This document shows, in pieces, positions 10,618 through 20,535 of a stretch of 64,000 bases of DNA. Position 1 is the stretch's first letter. Each line of letters starts with the position of its first letter. The DNA is taken from the NCBI GenBank assembly GCA_001600635.1, contig BCKL01000014.1:262202-326201 (forward strand). The letters are read 5' to 3'. The notes beneath the pieces are model-generated. The model worked only from the letters and a program-made list of their open reading frames with translations. It ran no database searches and was not told where the DNA came from. Source of the stretch: Leucosporidium creatinivorum (lineage: Eukaryota; Basidiomycota; Microbotryomycetes; Leucosporidiales; Leucosporidiaceae). The position numbers and the translations under genes were made by a program.

Positions 10618-11871
10618 TCAAGGCTTCTCCCATCTTTCCGCCGTCTTCCCCTCCTCGATAAACCCATAGATCGTTTGACACGACTTCTCGAGCATGGCCT
10701 CCATGCCCAACTCTCTTGCCTCGAGCAGCTCGACGCCCGAGATAGCAGAGGGGTCGATCTGACCCTTCTCGACGTCACCGTTGAGGAAGAGGGGGCGGTG
10801 CGCTTTGAGGTAGGCGGGCCAGACGATGTTGTCCTGTTGTGGAGGGAGGGGAGGAGAGGGGAGGAGGGGGAAAGGGCGTGGGGTAGAGAGGTCAGCGCCT
10901 GCAACTCGATGAAGGTCATCTCTAGCTCAGGAGCATACCCAGTATTCTGGTGGATCCTGGAAGGGGTCACAAGAAGCATCAGCATAGCTGTCGAAGCAAG
11001 GGCGAGGAGACCGAGCAGCTCACCCGCCATAACGCTCCCTCTGGATCAGATTGAACTAGCGTCAGCGACGTATAAAGCGGTCAGGATTCGTTCTACTTCC
11101 ATGTTAAAAGACAGTGAAGACCGACTCACCTGCAGTATGCTGCGAGAAAGCGAAAGAACGGAGGATCAGCCCTCGGCCGGCGCTCTCAACCAGCCAGACG
11201 ACTCACATAACCATGCCTCTCCTCCCTCCTCCTCTTCAGCTCAGCGTACTCCTCCCTGACGAACAGCCTCACATCAAACATCCTCACGCTCTCCGGATCC
11301 ACGAGCATAAGAAAGCCATCGGCGATGATGATCTGCAGCTCCTCCTCTCCCTCTGCCTGCGCTTTAGCCTTCTCCTTCGCCAGCAAGGCAGCAAATTTGT
11401 CCTTCCATTCTTGCTGTAGTGCATCGGCGATGGGGACGGGGATCTGGGCGTTCAGATGGTCGTGAGAGTAGTGGGCGGAGGGGAAGTCGCCGTGCTCCTT
11501 CAGATAGTGGAGAGTCTCGCGTTGCCGGTCCCATTCGATGCTGTAGGTTCATAGGTCAGTTCTGCGCTCTTCCCCAGCCCTCAAGCTCTCCTCCCCAATC
11601 CTCAAACTCACGCGCCATCCGGATCATCCCAATCCTGCACCTGATGAACCGGGTGCATCGGCACCTTCTCCTGTGGTGGAGCGAAATCATCCTGGAACAA
11701 GCAGCGAGCGCCGGGAATGACCTTCGAAAGAGCCTTGGCGAGGGTCGTCTTGCCTGCAGACGACAAGGCGACTTTGTTCAGCGAGGGCGCGTGGGCGAGA
11801 TGAGATGGACAGTCGAGCGCACCAGAGCAGGTAGGGCCTCCTATCGCAACGATTACTATCCGCGGCGCCAT
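10618..11871 (-). CDS. NRK1: Nicotinamide riboside kinase
   Basis: Phosphorylates nicotinamide riboside to NMN in the salvage route to NAD+. The start MAPRIVIVAIGGPTCSG joins across an intron to KTTLAKALSKV, giving a complete Walker A motif (GPTCSGKTT). CLFQDDFAPP matches the family's QDDFF-type substrate motif, IIIADGFLMLVD is the Walker B-like strand, and ELKRRREERHGY is the lid with the arginines expected. The end, IYGFIEEGKTAERWEKP, stops at a TGA at 10618-10620. The first intron (11754-11822) is 69 nt, a multiple of three with no stop in frame, and it lies inside the P-loop. Retaining it would insert 23 residues into the nucleotide site. About six introns. Confidence 0.9.
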
Positions 11872-12390
11872 GGCTGGAGAGCTCGTGCAGCTGGAGAAGA
11901 GCGAGACGAGGAGCGAGCGGGCGGGAAGGAGGGTCGCAGCTTTGAGTTAGCTGGCGAAGGGCTAGCTGTAGGAGAGTGAGTGAGCCATGAATCTAGCTTC
12001 TGTAACCTGTGCGTCGCTCACTTTTGTGGTGACGAAAGCGAGGAGAAAGCTGAAGTCGAAAGGCAAGAAGCGAGCACGGCGGATCGCGGAGATGGGATTC
12101 GAGCGATGCGGGGGCGAAAGCAGAGCGGGGCTGTAGCGGTTCAGAGCGACTCAGTAGGCTCAGTTAGCCTGCTGGTGATCACACTCGACCGCCAAGTTGC
12201 TCAGCTTATTCGGAAAGCTCGCTCAGGCGAACGCCGAACCTCGATCCTCTCGCTGCTCGCTGATAGCGCTGCTTCTGAAGCTCATGTTGTACAACCAATC
12301 GTATCCTTTCATCAATCACTTCAGCAATCCCATCATCATTGAACATCTCATCAATCAAGCGCGGCGCCTCAGCAGCCCATCCACCTCCGC
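11872..12390. promoter_or_regulatory. Intergenic: NRK1 promoter and RPB1 3' flank
   Basis: About 520 bp between two minus-strand genes. The right part is the 3' untranslated end of RPB1, just after its TGA at 12391. No further gene, repeat or named motif is visible. Confidence 0.5.
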
Positions 12391-15300
12391 TCAACGGTTC
12401 CAGCTCGCATTGCTCTTGTAGCCCGACTTGGCGCCCGAGCCACCCGGTGCCGGCTCTCGTGGAGACGCTGGCGAGAACGAGGGACTCGCTGGCCTGCGCG
12501 TGCGAAGGAGGAGAAGGAAGTAAAAGGATCAGCTGTCGGCTCGAAGAGCGACGGGAAGCAACGGTAGCGCACGAGTACGACGGCGAGCCGGTGCCACTCG
12601 AAGCGGCTCGAGGGGATGCCGGTGACATCGAAGGCGAGGTCGGACTGTAGCGAGGTGAGGTCTGTAGAGAGCACGGTTAGCTGGAGGTCGAGACTCTGCT
12701 CGAGATGGTCACGAACAGGTGAGTAGCGAGGGGAGGTTGGTGAGAAGCTTGGCGATGTAGGAGAGTATCGCGGCGAGGTAGGAGAGAAGTTGGGGGAGGT
12801 GGGAGAGTAGCGAGGCGAGCTCGGGGAGAAGCTCGGCGAGGCTGGACTGAAGCGAGGGCTCGATGGCGAGAAGCTGGGGGAGGAGGGAGAGAAGCTGGGA
12901 GAGGCCTGTGGGAAGAGAATGGTCAGACTATAACCCAGCGCAAGCGGAAGTGAGGAGACGAACCGGGCTGAAGCGAGGCGACGAGGGAGAGAAGTTGATC
13001 ATGGGCGAGGTTGGCGAGTACGATGGCGATGCACTGCCTCCCGCGAGACGATCGACCCACTGCGATAAAAGTTCAGTAAGCTGCTTCCGAACCGAATCGT
13101 CGAAGAACGAAGCTCACAGGACTCTGAGGAGCGTAGCCACCAGGCGAACGAGCCAGTCCTCCAGGGGAGGTAGGGTTGTAGCCAGGCGAGACGGGCGAGT
13201 AGCCGAAGGGGGAGGATCTGCGAATAGGAAGGGAGAGGTCAGCTCAAGAACGAGGCGAGGAAGCTGAGCGAAACTCACGGCGAGTAACCTGGGCTCTGAC
13301 CACCAGCGAAGGGGCTTGCGCCTCCATACGCCGGCGACGCACCACCGTAGATGGGCGTCATACCTCCTCCGGGCTCGTACATGCCATCTCCACCCTCGCG
13401 CAGAGGCGAGAAGGCTCCCTGAGCGAACGATCCACCGTAAGCGGGCGTCGCTCCCATGTCGGCGTAGGGCGTGTATCCTCCTCCTGGCGTCTGCGATCCA
13501 TCGGCCGCGGCGGTGGGCATCATCGAGTGCGAAGGGAGACGATGGTCGATCACGACGTCCTTGAGCATCTCGAGGTCGAGCGAGAGCTCGAACGCTCCCG
13601 TGCCCATCGGGGCGACCTGACCGAGGAGGACGTTCTCGGCGACTCCGGTACAGTAGTCGACCTCTCCAATCGCGGCGGCCTCCATGAGAATCTCGACCGT
13701 CTCCTCGAAGGAACAGCGCATGAGCGCGCCCGTGTCGGAGCGGTTGATGCCGTGGCGAGTGATGGCCATGAGGGATCCTCGGTTGGTCATGATGTCGGTG
13801 AGCATCGACAGATGGCGGTAGTTGACCTTGGATCCATCGAACTCGATGACGTTCCTCAGCTCGCGCAGAACGGAAGCCCTGGCGGCCTCGATTCCGAGCA
13901 CCTGGAGGATCTCGACGCAGGAGTTGGAGGTGGTGCGGCGAGCGTCGACTCCCTCGACGCAGAGGACCTTGCGAAGGTTGATGCCGTCCGTCTCGAGGAC
14001 CCACTCGGTAGGGTTGTCGTACTCTCCCGTCTCGGTAATGACGTTGCGCTTGTGCTGGAGCATGAAGACGCGCTCGATGCCCTCGACTCCACGAAGCGAG
14101 ATGGTCGAGAGCATAGACGTCTCGAGCTGCTTGAGGAAGATGTCCTCCTCCTCTCCCTCGCCCTCCTCGCCGTCCTCCTTGTCCTGTCCCGCCTCGTTCA
14201 ACGCACGGCAGCGAATGACGAGCTTCTCGGCGTTGTCCTCGGACCAGATGACGAAGAGGTCCTGCTCAAACACCTCGGCAATCTTGCCCGCGACGAACTG
14301 CATCTCGAGCTTCTTGTCGAGCATCTTGGCGCGGTCGAGCTCGAAGCGGAGGAGCCATGGCGATTGGCGAGTGAGGTTGTTCTCGACGTCCTCGTCGGGG
14401 ATGGCGAAGAAGGCCTCGACGAAATCGCGGTCGTCCTCGATGACGGTCGCCGAAGGGTCGGGGTCGTAGAAGATCTCGGTCGAGGCGGTGACGGTCTTGA
14501 GGGTGGTGTAGGAGAGGAGGGTCTGCACCTCCTTGGCGCGGGCGATCTCGCGCGCATACTCGGGCTCGAGGTAGACGGTCATGGACGGCGTCTTGAGGTT
14601 GACGGCGACGTTGATGATCTCCTTGAGACGGGGTACTCCGAGCGTGACGTTCTTGGACGACACTCCGGCGTAATGGAACGTGTTGAGCGTCATCTGCGTC
14701 GCCGGCTCTCCAATCGACTGAGCGGCGAGTGTTCCGCACATCTCTCCCGGCGCCGCGAGCGACGACTTGAACTTTGCCTCGACCTCTCCGATGACCCACT
14801 CGAACGCCTCCTCGTTGAGGTGGTGCTCCTCGATGACCCTCTTGACGGCAAAGTTGGACCGAATAAAGATGTGGAAGAGGAGGGTCGCGTTGGCCTGCGC
14901 CTCGCGCGTGAGGCGGTCGTCGCCGCGCACGACGATAAGGCGCGCGAGGAGCGACTCGACGTCGGCGAGGATCTTGCCCGGGTGGAGGTCGGACGGTTTG
15001 CGGAAGTCGATGTGGAAGATTTGTTGGGCGTTTTGGATCGTGCGGCGAATGTTGACGGGGAGGGAGACGGAGGCGTCGCCGTTGGGGAAGATGAAGGTGC
15101 GCAGGAGCTTGCGGTCGGCCTCGAGCATCTTCCACTCCTCGTCGAGCATCTGCTGCACCTCGGGCACGTTGTCCGGGTCGATGAGGCCGACCTGGAGGGC
15201 GCCGCGCTTGAAGTCCCACTGCGGGTCCATCAAGTCGACGCGGTACCTCGACTCGAACCTCGCGTTGGAGAGGCGAATCGGATCGACGACCTGCTCCTCG

Positions 15301-18300
15301 ATGAAGGCTCCATCCATGCCGTCCTCGCCGTAGACGAATTGAACGACGTCGCCGAGCGAGTTGCGAACGGTGCCATCGTAGGCGACCATGACGTCCTCGA
15401 GCGCCTTGACGAGACGACGTTGGATGTACCCCGTCTCGGCGGTCTTGACGGCGGTATCGATGAGTCCTTCTCGTCCGGCCATGGCGTGGAAGAAGAACTC
15501 TTGGGGCGTGAGGCCTCGGAGGTACGAGTTCTCGACGAAGCCTCGCGCTTCGGGCGAGTAGTCGTCCTTGGTGAAGTGGGGGAGGGTGCGGAACTTGAAG
15601 CCGAACGGCACGCGCTTGCCTTCGACGATCTGCTGTCCGACACAGGCCGACATCTGCGAGATGTTGATGAAGGAGCCCTTGGACCCGGCGACGACCATCT
15701 GCTTGACGTTGTTGTCCCCCTTGAGCGACTTCTCGGCCGACCGTCCCGACTTGTCACGCGCAGAGTTGAGCGCCTTGTTGACCTTGGACTCGAACGACTC
15801 GCGAATCGACATTCCGGGCTCGGGCTCGAGCTTGTCCTCCTGCGCGGCGAGGATGACCTCGGCGACCGTATTCTTGGCCTCCTCGATGAAGCCCGTGATG
15901 GCCTCCATCGTCCCCTTATCGGGCACGGTATCTCCAATCCCGATCGAGAAGCCGTTGTGGAGGAGCCAAAAGTTGACGACCTTCTGCACGCCCGAGAAGA
16001 AGTCGCGCGTGACGGTGGGGCCCTTCTCGCGGAAGATGATGTGGATGATTCCTCCCTGCGACGCGCCGACCGTCTTCTTGTCGACGATGCCGTACATGAT
16101 CTCGCCGTCCTCGATCCACATGCCGTTGTCCTCGAGCGGGTTGGGCGAAGGCGGGTCGGGCGCGCGAGTGAGGTTGATGCCCTTGGGGATGCACATCGAG
16201 AGGACTTGCTTGCCGGTCCAGAGCTGCTTGGGCTTGAGGATGGCGGGAGGGGGGATGATGCCGTCCCATTCGGGGACCCAGAGGAGGATGTTCTGGATAA
16301 AGTCGCGGTCCATGAAGCAGTCGCGAAGGGTGAACTTGCGGACGCCACAGAGGGTGTCCTGGACGATGCCCATGACGGGCTTGTTGGACTGGGGCGAGAT
16401 GATTTGGCGAGGGACGGCGCAGATCATCATGAGCTCGGCGCGGGTCTCCTCCGATTGGGGGACGTGGAGGTTCATCTCGTCGCCGTCGAAGCTGTGCGAG
16501 GAGGGAGAAGAAGCAAGGTCAGTACGCTGCTATATCGAAGGCTCGAAAGCTCGTCGGTAGCGTACTCGGCGTTGTAGGGCGACTGTTGGGAGCGAGGCGA
16601 AGAGCGGTCAGCTTTGCTCGTTCTAGGAGACGACGAGAGGTCAACACTCACAGTAACGGAGAGGTTGAGACGGAAGGTCGAGTAGGGCATGAGCTTGACG
16701 CGGTGGGCCACTGTGAGCGAGAGACAAGAGGTCAGCTTCGGCTCTCACTCGACTCGGCTTCGGGTCAACTCCAAACTCACTCATAGACATCTTATGCAGA
16801 CTCGGCTGCCGATTGAAGAGGACGAGATCTCCGTCCTTGAGATGACGCTCGACGATCCATCCATACTGCAAGAACGTATCGGCGCGCTTATTGTAGCGGA
16901 GGTCGATCCTATCTCCCGTATCGCGGACGACATAACGAGCTCCAGGGTACTCGTTGGGACCATTCCGGACGAGGTCTTGGAGGTACGAGATGTTGTAGGG
17001 AGTGACACGCTCGGGGTAGGTGAGGTTGCGAGCGATCGAGTAGGGGACGCCGACTTCATCGAGAGCGAGGTTGGGGTCGCCGGTGATGACGGTGCGGGCT
17101 GAGAAGTCGACTCGCTTGCCCATGAGGTTACCGCGGAGTCGGCCTTCCTTGCCCTTGAGGCGGGCGCGAATCGACTTGACGGGACGGCCGGACTTTTGGA
17201 GAGCTTGAGGCTGACCGGCGAGGTCGTTGTCCATGTAGGTCGCGATGTGCCACTGTGGTAGATCAGGAAGGTCAGCGAGCGCTCCTCTTCCATCTCCTCA
17301 AAAGTCTACACACCTGCAGCAGCGTCTCAAACTCGGCAACAACGTGATTCGGCGCTCCCTCCTCCTCAAACTTCCTCAAGCTCATATTGGCCCGAATAAT
17401 CTCGGCGAGCTTGTAGGTCAAATCGTCCTCTCCGCGCATGGCACCTCCGTCGACGGCGATGGAAGGGCGAACTGGTGGTGGAGGGACGGGGAGGCAGGTG
17501 AGGATCATCCAAGCGGGGTGGGCTTCGAGCTCCGAGAGACCGAGGATCTTGAGGTCCTCGGACGACATCTTGCGGAAGAGGGTGTGGACCATGGTGGCGG
17601 TGAGGACTTTGCGGTCGGGCTGCATCACGTTGCCGTCCTGTGAACGCGCGAGAGAGACGCGTCAGCTTGCTCTCCTTCTTCGAGCGCCGAAGGACCTCCG
17701 AACTCACCTCGTCCTTGCCCTTGCCGTACACCATCCAAAGCTTCAACCCCTCCTTCCTAATCTGCGGCTGGGTATGCCCACACCCACCATGCCCCTTGGG
17801 CGGCTCCTCGCCCTCTGGCACCTGCTGCTCCTCATCGACGACATCCATCTCGCACTGGTTCTTGGTCTTGACGAGCGCATGGACGACCGCGAGTCGCTTC
17901 TTGGGGTCGCGGATGAAGCGCACGGCGTCGGCGAGGCGCGAGTCGAGGTGAGGCGAGCCTTTGAGCTTGCCACAGAGGACGCAGATGGACTCGCAGATCT
18001 TCTTGACCTTGGTGAGGAAACCTGTCGGATTCGACGAGAGGTTAGTGGGGCTCAGGAGGGATGGAATGAGCTACAGCCCGAGCGTACCAATGTGGAAGAC
18101 GGCACGAGAGAGCTCAATGTGGCCGAAATGGCCGGGGCACTCTGCCATGCCCTCGCCACAGGTCGCGCACTTGAAGTTGCGGTCGATGGTTCCCAAGCGA
18201 GGGTCCGAAAGTCCTCCAGGTTTCTGTTTGTAGTAGAGTAGAGATGGGCGCGCTATTCTGAGCTGCTAGCCTAGCCCAGCGTCCCACCGCGCGGAGCTGA

Positions 18301-18601
18301 CTAGGCGAGCGAGAGAGCGTCCAACTCACAGGTCGTTGCGAGCCCTCCTCGTACGTCTCTGGGTACTCTACTTTGCATACCGAGATGGCCTTGATCTCTT
18401 CGGGGGAGAGGACACCAAACTGGATCGTCCGTGGCCGCTTGACGGGCCTGTAGACGAGCAAACAAGCGAGAGAGTTAGCTGGCTGCTCCCACCCTTGTCC
18501 CGCTGCCCTTCGCTCGGCTAGAGGGGTACAGCTAGTACTGTAGTACTAGAGAGAGAAGGAGGAACTCACGCCGACGAGTGAGTGAACTGGTGGCCGAGCA
18601 T
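12391..18601 (-). CDS. RPB1: RNA polymerase II largest subunit Rpb1
   Basis: Catalytic subunit of RNA polymerase II. It starts [22 protein letters not shown], then shows the clamp zinc site ([21 protein letters not shown]), the CxxC of [11 protein letters not shown], the lid/rudder region ([18 protein letters not shown]), the active-site loop [12 protein letters not shown] with its three aspartates, and later trigger-loop and foot regions in one exon of more than 3 kb (13275-16475 frame). A 17-nt exon (16566-16582) codes for SPYNA just before the catalytic loop. The C-terminal domain lies across several introns at 12391-13310 and has about 20 heptads, of which about nine begin with Phe in place of Tyr; many have Arg at position 7. 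It ends [14 protein letters not shown]. About a dozen introns. Confidence 0.97.
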
Positions 18602-19385
18602 CTCGAACGAGACGACGAGTTGAGGTGGTGGTGGAAGCTAGGCGGGTGGCGAGGCTGCTCCTCCGCTTAAGCGAGTAGGTAGGAGATGTAGTCGAGTCGA
18701 GTGAAGAGTGTCTAGTAGGTGGCAGAAGAGGGTACAGAAGAGGCGGAGAAGAGGCGAGACTGGGAGACGGAGAGAGGGTGCGCCTGGTGGAGAGAGGCTT
18801 TTGGAGTCGACCCGGGCGACGAGAGATCAGTCAGAGGGAGGACTGCTGGATCTGTAGGACGGTAGGACGGTAGGACTGCTGTGCTGTGGCTGACTGAGAG
18901 GTGACCAACTCAGCGCCTGGGAGGGGTGAGAGAACAACCAACTCAACGCCCAAGTCAAGGCGAGGCCTCGAGGCCTTTCGAATCGCTCAGCGGGCAGCGT
19001 GACTTGGACTCTGGCCACATCCTCTGCTTCTGAAAGCTGACTCGCTACAGCTCATTTCTTGCATTTCAATCCTGCTTGCCTACAGCCCTCTGCTCGCTCG
19101 ACAACTCGCCTACACCTCAGCCTCATCGCTCGCTCAGAATCCAGCCGCCTCTCTTCTTCCACCTCGGCGCTCTTCACTCTGCCTAGGGCCACCTCCACTC
19201 TATGCTCTACGGCAGTTGCTCGCTGCCCTTGGTGCGCATCTCCGGAGCGATCGACGGCCCTCCACTTGTAATCTCACCGGAGCACGCCCTGCACCTCCAC
19301 TTCCCGGCTGGGCGAGCGCTCCAACAGGGCCCGCCCGCCCTGCTCTTTCCTTCCTACTCTTCACTCGTCTCAGCTCTGCTAAATC
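18602..19385. promoter_or_regulatory. Divergent promoter region between RPB1 and the dehydrogenase gene
   Basis: About 780 bp between two divergently transcribed genes, so it must hold both promoters and the transcribed leader of the dehydrogenase mRNA. A short imperfect repeat of ggtaggac(t/g) occurs near 18850-18880. One TCGGCGCT word lies near 19163. No coding potential. Confidence 0.6.
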
Positions 19386-20535
19386 AGTACGTCCACCCTC
19401 CTGCTGCTCTACCGTCCTCCCAACCTAACTCCCCTCCCGTTCCCAGTGACCACCTCGGCCTCCTCCCCCTCCCCCACCACCTGGTTCATCACGGGCTGTT
19501 CCTCCGGCTTTGGCCATTCACTGGTCCTCGCCCTCCTCGCTCGCAACATCAACGTAGTAGCCACCGCTCGTACTCTCTCCAGCATCAAGGATCTGGAGGA
19601 CAAGGGCGCCGTCATTGCGCAATGGGACGTGACGGATGAGCTCGAGGTTCTGCAGGGGAAGGCGAGGGAGATTGATGAGATGGTGGGTGGGGGAGGGGGA
19701 GTGGCGGTGGTGGTGAATAATGCGGGGTTCTTTGTGGGAGGGACTTTGGAGGAGACGAGGTGAGCCGCTTTTGCTAGCTTCTCGGCGCTGGCCTCGTTTC
19801 GTTGATGCTTCTTTTCTCCTCCAGCCCCGCCGATGATCGTCGCCAATTCGACACCAACGTCTTTGGTTCGTCTTCTACCATCCTTCTCATCCATCTCAGC
19901 AGCTCACATAATCCTCCACAGGCCTCCTCAACACCACCCGCGCCTTCCTTCCCCTCCTCCGCTCCCGCAAGACCGGCACCTTTGTCAACATCTCCTCGCT
20001 CGCAGGGATCCAAAGCTACGGCGCCTCAGGCCTCTACTGCGCCTCCAAGTTCGCTGTCGAGGGTTCGTCTCATCCATCCATCATCTTCATCTTCCTCCTC
20101 GTCTCTCGCTCTCTCGCTAACCCTCCCTCGGCGTCGTGACGTGAAGGCATCACCGAATCCCTTTCAGCCGAAATCACCCCGCTAGGCCTCCGCGCCATCT
20201 CGATCGAACCAGGCTACTTTCGGACCAACTTCCTCTCCCCCTCCCCTTCCTCCTCCTCCATCATCGGTCCAATCTCCGACTACTCACCCCTCACCACCTC
20301 GGTTCAATCGACCCTAATCGCCTACAACGGTCAACAACCTGGAGATTCAGCCAAAGGAGCGAAGGTCATTATTGATGTGGTGCTGGGTGAGGGAAAGGAG
20401 TGGCCGAGCAGGTTGCCGCTGGGAAGGGATGCGGTGGGCGTGTTGGAGAGTAAGGGGAGGGAGTTCTTGAGGATTGTAGAAGAGTGGAGGGAGGTCGGGG
20501 AGAGCACTGATTATGATGATGAGGTGGCGGAGTGA
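19386..20535 (+). CDS. Short-chain dehydrogenase/reductase
   Basis: An NAD(P)-dependent oxidoreductase of the classical SDR family; substrate not predictable. After splicing the protein starts MTTSASSPSPTTWFITGCSSGFG, with the cofactor motif TGCSSGFG, then VVVNNAGFF (NNAG), VNISSLAG (catalytic Ser region), YCASKFAVEG (catalytic YxxxK) and EPGYFRTNF. About 285 residues, normal for the family. The start codon is split: A at 19386, an intron at 19387-19446, then TG at 19447. Three more introns follow; two use GTTCGT donors and one ends AAG rather than YAG. The stop is a TGA at 20533-20535. There is no signal peptide, so it is probably cytosolic. Confidence 0.88.
19387..19446 (+). other. Intron splitting the start codon of the dehydrogenase gene
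   Basis: The exon ends AAATCA, followed by donor GTACGT, a perfect CTAACT branch site and a CCCAG acceptor, then TGACCACCTCG. Joining gives ATG ACC ACC TCG in frame with the cofactor motif. No complete ATG lies in frame upstream of TGCSSGFG in the genomic sequence, which supports the split start. Confidence 0.78.

Noticed and set aside
13527-16577. 1016-codon plus-strand open frame
   Set aside because: Exact antisense shadow of the long RPB1 exon; rich in Leu, Asp, Glu and Arg as expected from reading the complementary strand of biased codons.
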